A DNA stretch of 64,000 bases. Source: Voacanga thouarsii (Eukaryota; Streptophyta; Magnoliopsida; Gentianales; Apocynaceae). Every line of letters starts with the position of its first letter. The stretch's first letter is position 1. The stretch lies in the NCBI GenBank assembly GCA_026120185.1, contig JANUWF010002356.1:930001-994000 (forward strand). Direction: 5' to 3'. Both the position numbers and the translations under genes were made by a program. The notes under the pieces were generated by a model. The model had not been told where the DNA came from. It made no database searches and worked only from the letters and a program-made list of their open reading frames with translations. Positions 9,530 to 21,100 of this stretch are shown here, piece by piece.

Positions 9530-12410
9530 ATGGAGGCTTCTGGGATTGGTGCATTTCTGAGGAATAGGAGGATTGGGAGCTATTTTGATGCTAGCTCGGG
9601 ATTGAATTTTTCGCCACCAGCGGAAGTAGTAGTGAAGGAAAAGGTGGAGAAGAAGCAAAAATCCGATGTGTATGTGGACGAAAATGGCTGGTTGTCTGTG
9701 TTGATTTCTTGGGTTAGAATTGTTGTGTGTTTTGTGACAATGATGTTCACTACCTTCATATGGGCCTTGATCATGCTTGTTCTATTTCCATGGCCTTATC
9801 AGAGGATTAGGCAGGGGAACATCTATGGCCATGTGACTGGAAGATTGCTGGTAAGCTGCCTTACCCTTTTGCAGATATGACATTAGGTTGGTGAATATTC
9901 TGCGGTTTCCATTGGGACACCTGTGTTCTTGCTATTTCTGTTTTTTCTGAAGTATTGAACCAAGCCTCGAATGGAGTTGATATTTTTTGTCTTTTTGAGT
10001 CTGCTTCACTACTCTGTCACGCTAATGATTAAGCAGAAATAAATGGCCTATAAATTGCATATGGAAGGTAGAAATGAGATTTGTAGTTATGTTTCAATAT
10101 TCCCTATCTTGAATTAACTGAAATCAATGTTGCTCCTCCCAGTGGACAGCATTTAATGTTCATCGGCTTGCATAAAAAACATAGTCTTTTCTCCGTGCAT
10201 CATTTATTATATTTAAATTAGTATTATACTTTTTTTTCGTTTCAAAATAAATGTTGATAAAATTTTTTTATTTTATTTCAAAATAAATGTTCATTTATAT
10301 ATTTTAGAATTAATAATTAATTTCTTCTCATTTTACTCTTTCTTATTCTAAGTCAATTATATAATTTTTTAAAATTCTTTTTTTCTTCTTACTTCTTAGG
10401 AATTTTTACAAACTAATAACTATCATGTGTTTATTAGGGATAAGTTGTAAACTTTATTTGAATTGTAATATTATTTCTAACGTGCTTAATCTGTGTGCAA
10501 AAGGATTTCATAAATATTTATTTTGAAATAGAGTAATTATTTTTATCTTATGTTTCTATTGTGGTTTCTCATTCATAAAAAGTTTCTCTGTTAATCCATA
10601 AAACTGTATTTTGTGGATATTGTAGGTGTTTAAAATTTCAGGATCCCTTCCCCTGGAGTATTAAATGAATTTACCTGATTTTCCTAGTTGAAACCAATAC
10701 TAAATTGGAATCTACTCTCACTTTTTCAAATAAAGAAATGCTTGATGTGCACATTCTTGTGCCTTGTTTTATTTATTGATTTCAAGATTGCTAATACTCT
10801 ACCCCAAACTGAATTCCACTTTCCTTAGTTTTCACTTTCCTCAAATGAAATGTAATGGCACAACCAAAGAACATAACTAGGGAGTACAAACCAGATGCAT
10901 CAATCTCCTGATCGCTTATGAACAAGTCCTTTTTGGGGTTCTCATGTTGACAAGCTATGATAGTTGATGTTGAGCCAAGTTTTTGCTAACAGTTCAAGGA
11001 GTCCTAATACTTAGTAGCGCGGCTAAAATGTCCTTTGGAACTAGAGGTGCATTTGCATGGGAATTTACTGCTAACATGCTTCCTTATTTGTATTTGTTCA
11101 AAGCAAAGCTTTGACCCTTTCCTAAACTGAACTATGGGGGATTTGGACCTTATAGAATTACTTTTTAAGTTTGCATGTTAAGTGGTCTTAGTTCAGTGTC
11201 TAGTTTTTGAAATTTGTCAAGGAGATGATACTTGTCCTATAGATGATCAAAAGCTCCGATTGTTGATTGCAGATGTGGATTTTAGGCAATCCTATCAAAA
11301 TTGAAGGTGCTGAATATGCTGATCAAAGAGCAATTTACGTCAGTAATCATGCTTCTCTCATTGATGTTTTCCTTATCATGTGGTTGACCCCTACTGGCAC
11401 TGTTGGCATTGCAAAAAAGGAGGTGATGCATTCAGCATTGATGCATTTATTTTCTTAGAACCTATTTTATCTGCAAATTTTCATTTCTTAGAGCTAGTTT
11501 GCAGTAAATCTTAGAACAACTTGGAATTCTTTTCTCCCAACATTAGGACGGTAATTTTTTTAGCAGTGATTCTGCTTTCTAGTGTTTTCTTCATAGCAGT
11601 AATCTCTACAAGTTCCCGCTCTGGTAGATAAAAGGCATATTGACTCATGATAGAGTTGCTTATCATGCTCAAATGTATAGACACTTGAATTTCCCTGTAA
11701 AACCATTTATAAAAGTTCTCATTTCTATGATTTTTGCAGATCATATGGTACCCCCTCTTCGGACAGCTCTATGTCTTAGCAAGCCATCTTCGCATTGATC
11801 GCTCCAATCCTGCTGCGGCCATTGAATCTGTGAATAAGGTATCTATCTTCATTTCTTCCAATTCCCTCTCTTGATTTCTGTCTCCAATTTTTTATCATGG
11901 TACTCTTTTTGCAGGCTGCTAATGCAATAGTGGAGAATAATTTGTCCTTGATCATTTTCCCTGAAGGCACAAGATCCAAAAATGGCCGTCTGCTACCATT
12001 TAAAAAGGCTAGGCTTGAAACTTGTTAATATTCCGTATCTCCTTTGCCTCCAGCAAAACGCCATCTTCTATGTCGATTTGTGCTAGAGTATTGGCTTGAT
12101 GTTTTCTTATGATGATAGAAATTCAATATCTTTTTACACATTTTCTTTACTGGACCTGCAGGGATTTGTACACCTTGCCTTGCAAACACGTCGGCCAATT
12201 GTTCCGATTGTCTTGACCGGCACCCACCATGCATGGAGGAAGGGCAGCTTACATGTCAGGCCTGCACCTCTAACTGTGAAATATCTTCCTCCTATTAGGA
12301 CAAAAGACTGGACAGCAGACAAGATTGATGACCATGTAAAATTGATGCATGATGTTTTTGTCAAAAACCTTCCAGAATCTCAAAGGCCTCTGCAGTTGAA
12401 GAAGAGCTAA
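9530..12410 (+). CDS. LPAT: 1-acyl-sn-glycerol-3-phosphate acyltransferase, 303 aa
   Basis: Transfers an acyl group from acyl-CoA to the sn-2 position of lysophosphatidic acid, giving phosphatidic acid for membrane lipid and triacylglycerol synthesis, probably at the ER. Exons: 9530-9850, 11273-11422, 11740-11838, 11915-12007 and 12162-12410, all phase 0. A hydrophobic segment covers residues 54-87. The PlsC acyltransferase domain follows with the catalytic NHX4D motif (His133, Asp138) and the FPEGTR substrate-binding block (205-210), then the conserved IVPIVLTGTH region. Length and sequence fit the coconut and Limnanthes microsomal (class B) enzymes, about 300 residues. Intron 4 must begin with GC, since no GT near 12007 keeps the KK|GF junction. 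Intron 1 (1.4 kb) carries a MITE. Likely functional. Confidence 0.92.
10229..10533. mobile_element. Stowaway-like MITE in intron 1 of the acyltransferase
   Basis: Ends resemble the 1474-1779 element (CGTTTCAAAATAAATGTT at the left, TTTATTTTGAAATAGAG at the right) and the interior shares AATCTGTGTGCAAAAGG. It is flanked by TA at 10227-10228 and 10534-10535. It is 305 bp long, without coding capacity, and lies wholly within intron sequence. Confidence 0.7.
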
Positions 12411-12710
12411 GAGGCTTGTAGAATTTTGCCGTTCTTAGTTCAAACTCTTAGTAGTTCAGTGACAAACCATTAGAAAGCCATAGCTAAAAGCTGTGGAAAG
12501 CATTATTGCAATGTAATCTCAAGTTCCGGTAATGTCTCAGCCAATGATGTATCACATTGCCTAATTTCCATCAAATAAAGACTATTTATAGCTTTTGTCT
12601 CCTAGTTTTCCCTTGCAATACAAGAATTTCATATATACATTTCTTGATTTCTGCCAATGTAAATATTAGACCACAATAGCTGGGACACAATGAAATTATG
12701 AAATAATATA

Positions 12711-13032
12711 CTCCTCCCGTTTCTTTTTATCTGTTCATTTTAATCATTCACAAGTTGTAAGAAAAATAATTTTTTTTAGTTAATTAATTAATATTTTTTA
12801 TTTTATTCTCAAAGAATCTCTCTTTATTATGGAGTAATCAAATTTTAAAACTTGATGTGTTATAAGCATATTTAATTTATTTTTATTTTTTACTACAAGT
12901 GTACAATATTCATTATATTAAAGAAGGATATTTGTAAAAAAATAATAATTAATAGTCTTAATTTGCTAATGAGACTGATAAATTGAAATAAAAGACTGAG
13001 TTAAAATGGACAGATAAAAAAGACGGAAGGTG
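12711..13032. mobile_element. Stowaway-like MITE, second family, 322 bp
   Basis: Terminal inverted repeats read CTCCTCCCGTTTCTTTTTAT at the left and, on the opposite strand, CACCTTCCGTCTTTTTTAT at the right, continuing with ATCTGTTCATTTTA and ATCTGTCCATTTTA. TA flanks are at 12709-12710 and 13033-13034. It lies about 300 bp downstream of the acyltransferase stop codon. Confidence 0.7.
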
Positions 13033-13603
13033 TATTTTTTTTCTCTCCTTTTTACACAATAAAATTGTGGCACCAAATCAAGGATGAATGAGGCAATTTT
13101 AAAGTCATTTTTCTTCCTAATGTATTTTTAACGAAGTTTAATATTATACTTTCTTAATATTGTGATAATTCGATTGATTAAAATATACATTATTGAGAAA
13201 AAGTTTAATATTATATTCATATTTCTCCTTTAATTTGAATAATAAATTAAAAACAATTTAAAAAAATTCAGTTGTGTTTCTACTCATTGTTTGTTATCCA
13301 ATAAACAAGAGAAAAAAACTTTTTTTAATAAAAAATAATAATTATATTAAAATAATATCTATCAAAATTGAATATACGTAAATACAACATTATATATAGT
13401 ATACATTACCCATCTTGTAATTTATTAAAATTACTTCTATATAAGTATTTTTTTTTTTGGGGTCAAAATTAGAACTTTATTCAATTTAAGTACGAGAACT
13501 TTTTTATGGTTATTTTAATTGATTTTTTATATCGATGAATTAATTAATTAAAAGTATTCGATATATTCGAGGCATTTTTTATTTTTTTTAAGTCTGTTTC
13601 GTC
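13033..13603. other. AT-rich intergenic DNA
   Basis: Very AT-rich with T-runs and no coding signal. It separates the MITE from the promoter of the AT-hook gene. Confidence 0.6.
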
Positions 13604-13780
13604 GGCCCACCTCACAGCCCATTACACGTATTATCTTCACCCAAGAAAATCGCCCCTCAAATCTAATAATAAATCTTTTTCTATTCCTTTTGATATACTC
13701 CTTCTTACTCCCTCCTACTACTAATTAATCTCCCTAATTTCTCCTTCCATCTCCATTACCAAAGTACTTAATCTAGGGTT
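13604..13780 (+). promoter_or_regulatory. Site II and telo-box motifs of the AT-hook gene
   Basis: GGCCCAC (13604) and AGCCCA (13616) match plant site II elements, and CTAGGGTTTCC (from 13773) contains a telo-box on the reverse strand. This pairing is typical of translation and ribosome-biogenesis genes in plants. The motifs lie just upstream of the probable non-coding first exon that ends at 13833. Confidence 0.45.
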
Positions 13781-13833
13781 TCCAATTTTTTTCTCAGCTT
13801 AACCGTAATTCCCCCTTCCAGCGTCGGCAAAAG

Positions 13834-15716
13834 GTACCATCTTTCGCCTTCCTTAGCTTGTTTTTCAATTTTTAACTCGTTTTTTTGTTCCCTTTTTTTT
13901 TTTCTTGCTTCAGTGAATTTCTGCATTTGTTTCCAGTAAAATTCCATTGGTTTAGTGGGTAGATGAATAATGGTGAACTCAGTGTCTGTTTCACAGCTAG
14001 ATGTTGCTGATTTTATGGTATTTATTTATTTTTTCTGGGACGGGGGTGTTTAGGTTTCTGTGTGAGCTGTTGGGGCCGGGATTGAGTTGTGGGCGTTTTT
14101 AGAATTTTTGTTAATAGACGAAACAATTGCATGTTGCATGCAGCAATAGGTGTTTTTGGATTAACTATCGGTTTGAACTGTACCATATGGGGGATGGAAG
14201 CTTGTAATCTTTCTTCTTTTTATTTTTCCTTTTTGGGTATGTTACCGGAAAGATTCTCTTTCTTGCCTATTTGGATGGGTGGATGCTTCTGTTATTAGAT
14301 CCGACGGTGTCCAAGAATCTGTTTTATGCTATGTTTGAGGGGAGTTAATGTTTGTGTTTTTTGGAAAAATGGGTTTCTGGTAGTCACATGCATTTGTACA
14401 CTGGAATAGAAGTTGGTGGTTGCTTGAGGAAGACAGATAGAAAAATAGCCATCTGTGGAAGAAAACGAACTCTATAATCAAGACTGTAAGGAATCAGCAT
14501 CTTGACGAGAATAATCCCAGATTACATGGAAACGGATTTCATAGCACTAGATATGTGAAAAGTGAATTTGGATACAATAAACTGGAACAGAAAGCTCATG
14601 TTTCATGGCATTTGGAATTGACTGATGCTTTGGTGGTCAGTTTCTGTCTTTGCTAATTTTTGTACAAGACATATAAAACTTTTGTTAAGCCATTCTGGAT
14701 ACGATTAAGATGGATTTACTCTGGGCAAATAGAAAAAGCTGAAGATTGTCTGATAGATCAAGATGCTTATGTTTTCAGTTTTCCCTTTCTATTTTCCATT
14801 GAACTGTACATTTTCCTCTGCAATGCAAGTAAAATTATGAAGATTCACGTCATTAATGTAATTGAATTTGGTGCTTCCTGTTGTCCATTGAACTGTACAT
14901 TTTCCTCTGTGATGCAAGTAAAATTATGAGGATTCACTTCATTAATGTAATTGAATATGTTGCTTCCTTTTTCCTTTAAGATAGGGCCTAAGCTAATTGT
15001 TACCTAGATGTAGAATCCTTCATGAATCATCAGGTTCTAGGTATGATTGGTTACTAGTATGATGTCCTAGTGCATGGCTATAACTGGGGAAATTTACTAA
15101 AATAAATTGACATCATGGTTAGATTGTAGGTTCCGTCTTTATAAATCTTCTTCAGGCCTTGTTCTTTGACTATTGTTGGTCTACTGCATGGCATATTTCA
15201 TTTGGCTTCCTCTCTCTTTATTGATCATATTTTATATCCAGTTTTAAAATTACCTGGCTTCTGACTTTTAAGATCCAATTCAAGGGATTATACTATTATT
15301 TTTTCAGCTTAAAAAAAAAAAACCATTATGGCATGAGAAGCTTCTACTTCTTTCAAATTCAAAATTTCCATAGCCCTTTTGATTAATGCAGGAATGTTGC
15401 TTCTGTGCCTTTTTTAATTATTATTAATTTGCAACTATTTGAACCACTTTTTTAGTATCACCACTTTTTAAGTGAGAATTTGATTTTCTTGTCCAAAAGA
15501 GGTCCCATATTATTAAACGCTCTCATTGCCAGAGGGGAAAATCTTACCCAATAAAAGAGTTGTTTTATTAGCATATTGTGATTGTTAATTATAGTACTTG
15601 ATGTTGTAGTTCTGAGCTCTTGGCGATCAATTATAATGGAGCAGGATATATTCTATGCTGGTGTGTTAGTTCAAATTGGCATTTGTAACAATCTTTGTGA
15701 CTGCTCTTATCACCAG
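13834..15716 (+). other. Probable 5'-UTR intron of the AT-hook gene
   Basis: GCAAAAG|GTACCATC at 13834 looks like a donor, and CACCAG|GGACAAG at 15716 like an acceptor 58 bp upstream of the ATG at 15775. The 1.9 kb between holds only short open frames, T-rich sequence and a two-copy repeat. A long leader intron is common in plant housekeeping genes. It is inferred, not shown by transcript data. Confidence 0.45.
14795..14972. repeat. Two-copy tandem repeat, period 89 bp
   Basis: The unit beginning TCCATTGAACTGTACATTTT occurs at 14795 and again at 14884, with a few substitutions between copies. It lies in the presumed leader intron of the AT-hook gene. Confidence 0.8.
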
Positions 15717-15774
15717 GGACAAGTGCAAGATTTTTGTGGGGATAAGCGACTGGTTTCACCATTAATTCTGAGAA

Positions 15775-17065
15775 ATGAACCAAACCACCCAAGCAGCAGG
15801 TTCAAATGTGGCACAGGTCCTACCTGTGAAGCGGAAAAGAGGTCGACCGCGGAAAGACCAAAGCCTTAATCGTGTCCAAGTCACTCGTGTGCCACCTGGT
15901 TTGGGAGCAAAAGAAAACCAAGCACATCGAGCAGATAAGATGGATGATGCAAATGGTGGTTTGGTGGGCCAATCAGTTACAGGTGTCATCGAGGCTGCAT
16001 TTGATGCTGGTTACTTGCTAACTGTTAGGATTGGCAACTCTAATACTAATTTGAGGGGAGTTGTCTTCAAACCAGGAAATTATTCTCCTATAACAGCAGA
16101 AAATGATATAGCCCCACATCTTCAGATGATCAAAAGAAACGAAGTTCGTTTCCCTGTAGAAAATCAGTTGCACGGCAACAATCTGTCCAGAGAAGGGGCT
16201 GAGCTGAATGGATCATCACATGTAAACCAGGTGCAGCGATTTCTACCTCAGCCAGCTGGTGTGATGACCTCGAAAAGCAAACAGACTTCTTTAACTGCAG
16301 CCCCTTGTACTAGTCTGGGTGCAAGAGGCACTGTGGTTCCTGTTGTTCTTCAACCTGTAAATCTATTAAATGGATCGCCACCTTCCAATCAAGCATCCCC
16401 GGATGCCTCAGTTTTTAGGGACAAAGATGTGGTGAATGCTGAACCCTTAGCCATGTTACCACCTGCTGGATTGTCACCCAGTCACTTTCTGGTATGCAGA
16501 AACCAACAGAAGGCTTCACAACTGCAAACTAGCCACCAAGTAACACCAAGAAGTTTGCAGAATGAAAATGGGTCCTGTAATGAAGACACGCATGTGATTG
16601 GAGAGAGGGAAGAAGCAAAGGATATGAAATTAACTGATGTAGCTGAACCAGGAGAACCTAGCACTGGAACCCAAGGCTCTTCAGAATCATTAGAAACACA
16701 TCTTGACAATAGTAAGTCATCAGCTCAAAACTCTCGCTCGGATATGGACAGCGAAATTTGCAATTTTCAGACTCCATATACGCCTAAGCCTCTTAAGTGT
16801 TATGGAACCGGCCGAATGACTGAGCTTTTACAGGTAAAATGAAGCATGTTTTTTATCAGATCAGATGTATGGGGGTGTCTACTTGTGTTTCTATGTTTAG
16901 TTAAAGCTTAGAATGCTGAATTACAAGTACCTTGTGAAGGCTTTGCAGGAAAACATGGACATGCCGGTTGCACATTCTGAAGGCAGAGTTACTGATCCTA
17001 CAGCAGAGTATGAAGAATCTGGCAAGCTCAAAACAAATTGCAAAGACGAGGCGAAAGCACCGTAA
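15775..17065 (+). CDS. AT-hook motif-containing protein, 391 aa
   Basis: Exons 15775-16833 and 16949-17065, joined in phase 0 across a 115-bp GT-AG intron. The AT-hook core KRGRPRK is at residues 21-27, so the protein should bind the minor groove of AT-rich DNA in the nucleus. A conserved block follows (QSVTGVIEAAFDAGYLLTVR, then a GVVFKPGNYSPIT region and a DIAPHLQMIKR region) that I recall from the Arabidopsis At5g54930-type family. The rest is low-complexity, rich in Ser, Pro and Gln. It is not an AHL protein of the usual kind, as I see no PPC domain. The start is the first ATG after the inferred leader-intron acceptor. A role in transcription is likely but not specified by the sequence. 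Confidence 0.85.
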
Positions 17066-18175
17066 GCAGATTGTTCCCAACGGAGCTTCTGGTTCTAGTA
17101 GATCCTTCCGAGTAGAATTGTATAGTGTTTCTGTTGTACTTGTACCACCTCTGGAGCTGAATCAAATTCTCCTCCGCGTAAATGGTTCTGCGATGTGGTA
17201 ATGTAGGAAAATGACAGTGGGGAAAACCGTTTTGTTTTGCAGATTGGATTGACGTTGACCGACTCTTTAGCCATCTCTGTGCAAAAGCCATATCGGTAGA
17301 GGAAAGATAGTCCTTATGGTTTAAGTTGAAAGCTTTCACCCCGTGCTAAATGTGGAAGCAATACTTTGTAATTGGATAAGTCTTTTACATGTGGTAAATT
17401 ATCTAACGACTCAATTGTGCTTTCACTTTCTAACTTTTGCATCCGACTGGTTTCGTTTCCCCTCTCAAAATGCAAATACTCTTACACACCCAAATTCTTT
17501 TGTTCCTGTTAGGAGTTAAGTTTCAAAGCCTTATTCCTAGTTTTGCTTAGATTTTTACCTCTTTATAGATGTTCAGCATGGTGTGGCAGAGTGATGAATA
17601 AAACAAATCTAGCAACATAGCATGAAATTATCCATGAAACTATTATATCCTTACCCCGTTAAACAAAGACCTATCATATTCAGAGCTCATCATCAGCTGT
17701 AGTTCAGGCAGTGCAACATGATATAAGATAAAGAAGATCCTAAGGGAACTATGTCTCTAGCATTGGCAACAGGAAGTCATATATGTGTGGCACTTGAAAC
17801 CAACTCCAGCCCACACAGGATAAAAAGAATATGGGCAATATTGAATGGGCTTAAGCTTCAAGAGGGACTTCAAAAAGGACCTCAGCAGAATCCACCCGCT
17901 TCTTGAACAGAAAAATGCAACCTCTCTATCTGGTGGAGTCCATTGTTTCTTTTGAACTGAAAAACTGATAACCACCAGCAGCCGCGCTATTGAAACTGAG
18001 TGTACCTATAAAAAATAAATCTTCCTACACCTCCAAGAAACCAATCAAACTTGCTCTTAGCCTTGATATACAACGTTTTGTGCCTAACACTAAACACCAA
18101 ATGTCCATACCCCCAAAATTTTTCACGTTATGGAAAAAGATAAAAAATATCCAGCCAGAGGAAAGTGAACTTTGT
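17066..18175. other. Convergent 3' region between the AT-hook and ataxin-2-like genes
   Basis: The AT-hook gene ends from the left and the ataxin-2-like gene ends from the right, so this 1.1 kb should contain both 3'-UTRs and poly(A) sites. No further coding exon is evident. Short open frames on both strands lack family features. Confidence 0.65.
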
Positions 18176-21100
18176 TCACACAAACTTGGTGCTCAATGAA
18201 CCATCAGATCCGGGAACTGGAATAGGGCCCATAAAAGGGAAAAGTGGTTGTGAAATGGGATTGTAAGCAGGCATAGCAAATGGCTGTTGCCCATTGGGTA
18301 TTAGAGAAGGAGTTGCATACAACTGCACTGCCTGTATCATTGCATTTCCTGCAATTAAAGATATGGTTATTGACATGCTTTCAACAAAGAACTGAATATT
18401 GAAACTAATTAAAGATCCCCAGAAAAGAATAATTTGTTTTCCTGTAATAAGTATCAAACAGCTAAAAGCTAAAAGCAACACAAGACCCGAAGATGCCCTG
18501 AAGCAAAAATCTGACTTCCGATAATGAAATTCTTGAATTTGATTATTATTTGGCAATCAATAACCTCAGAAGCTGCTTTCCACAATGTTACATTGGCAAG
18601 CACTACAACCTGATCACAAGTCTTCCATAATCTGATTTGCCTCATGAAGTTGGTACTTCTAAGGATCAAAGTTATGTTTTGGCAAAAGAAGCTAAAGGAC
18701 AAATCAAACTAACGCAGGCAATAACCAAACAAGAAGGAATTCTAGAAATGTGCACTCTAAAGGACAAATCAAACTAACGCAGGCAATAACCAAACAAGAA
18801 GGAATTCTAGAAATGTGCACTAGAGTGCAAGTATGAAACCAAAATGCTCTTCTTACAACAATTTTTTGTGTCATTTTCCTTCCTCAAACCTTATTCTTAA
18901 AATCCAAAGATTTATCATATGGCCAAATAAAAACAAAGGAATTCTTTTTTCCCGATAGCTGTTTCATGATTCACAAGGATAGAAAACACTAATAGGGTTA
19001 CTAATCTACTCACCAAGATAAAGATGCAGATCTCTTCAAAATAACTCACAATTAGCTACTCCATACCTTGGTGCTTAGGAAAATTGATGGGATGTGGAGT
19101 AAGCATAGGACGTGCAGATACTTGTGAAAATCCTGCTGTACTCTGAGCAGCAATGTCCTTCAAAGAAACAGAAAACATTAGTAGGGGAACTTACAGCACT
19201 AACATCTAGAAATTCAATGGTACATGACTAAATTGTTACAGAAGGAAATTAGGAATGCTCTTTTATTTGTTGGGGGTGGGGGGAGTAGGAGAAAGTTTTA
19301 ACATCAACAATCAAGAGATTTTGAAACTAATTCAAGCAAAATCTTGGGATAAGGCCCTGACTCCAACCACTTTTGCAGCTTCTAATATCATCATGTGTCA
19401 CATCACTTGCGTAGAGATGCACGCATACAAATTAAAGAATGTGCAAAGTCACAGCAGATAATTTAGTAGATATGTTAGTATACTGAATGAAATGCATCTG
19501 GCAAAAAGGTTACTTACATTAGAAGCAGGATGCAAGTAAACAACAGGTAAAAATCGAGTAGCCATAACCTGTAAACATCATAAATGTTAACAAGAGCTAA
19601 CTGAATGATCCACGTCAATAGAAAACCAAATATAACAAGTATAACAACGTTAAATGCAAGGCAATCTAGTTACCCCTACTACATACATTTTGAGAATTTG
19701 GAGGCACATAAGCAGCTCCTGGTTGAAGATGATTATATTGACCAGCATATCTTCCCGGCTGCGTCCTACTTCCCAAATGTCCAACAATCTGTGTATAGGA
19801 AGCAAAGATCTCATAAGAATAGTAGCTGTCCCACATGTGCCATACATATTGTAGTGCATATAGACGGGAAAAATCTGTAAATATGGGGGTTATTTTCCCA
19901 AGAGCTTGCCCAAGAAAACTCACAATATTCATTCTTAGTAAATATGGGGGTTATTTTCCCAAGAGCCTGCACTTTTTGCCTTTTTTCCCCCAACTTTGCC
20001 CAAGAAAACTCACAATATTCATTCTTAGGCAATGTACCATTTCCAATTTCCTAGATCATCACAAATGTAATATAACATGTAAATGTAACAAGAGACAAGC
20101 TAAGCCCACTAGGACAGGTGGAGATAGAATGGTGTTTCTGCCAGAAATCGTCATACTAGCTGAAATGAAGGAGTAAAAGGCCTTTTAGCATGTAACTAGG
20201 TATATATGCGCAGCATGCCACAGTGAATCAACTGTTAAGAAAATTTTAATCAAAAGACTGGAATTGCAGCCTCTACATTTAATATGCAGTAGGATGCAAA
20301 AAACTACAATACAAAAGCATTTGTTATGCCTTCCTTTACGAAATCATTGTTGCAGACAATACCACGTGGAGGTTAGTCCAAATGCCAAAAAAAAAAAAAA
20401 AAAAAAAACAAAGAATACTACAATTGGTCTTTAACACAAATCATCAAAGCCATCAAATCCATGGTTGCTGAAAATTCAGTGAAGGACTATAATGTTTGTC
20501 AGTGAACTTGTGTTCCCTTTTAAAGAATTGGTATGAACCATAAGAGTCCCATGAACTGACAAACTTTTCTGCAATTTCTAACATACCATGCACACTCCCC
20601 AAAAATAATGCATGAAGGACGCATCTCCATAACTAAAACTAAACACTTAAAAGTTGCTCCCTTTTAAAGAATTGGTATGAACCATAAGAGTCCCATGAAC
20701 TGACAAACTTTTCTGCAATTTCTAACATACCATGCACCCTCCCCAAAAATAATGCATGAAGGACGTATCTCCATAACTAAAACTAAACACTTAAAAGTTG
20801 CTCCTGAAAATAACATCTGTTCCATGGATCTCTTATTAAACTCTCAAAATTTTAACAGGCACTGATGAAAACTGAGGGGTAAGTGAAATTACTCAAATAA
20901 TGCAAATGGCTTAGAAGAGGCGGGAAAAATTAGGGTGGAGGCAAAAACAAGGACAATATAACCAAGAGAAATAATTTTCCCTGCTTGAAAACAAGAAGAG
21001 ATGTATAGCAAAAACATAAACTTGAAAGACTAGCAATAGAAACCCCATGGCTAATATTCAGAAGAATTGCACCCACTCAACTGACTCTTTACCACTTAGG

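Noticed and set aside
14089..14929. Short plus-strand frames upstream of the AT-hook gene
   Set aside because: They lie in the inferred 5'-UTR intron, are cysteine- and phenylalanine-rich low-complexity translations, and partly come from a tandem repeat.
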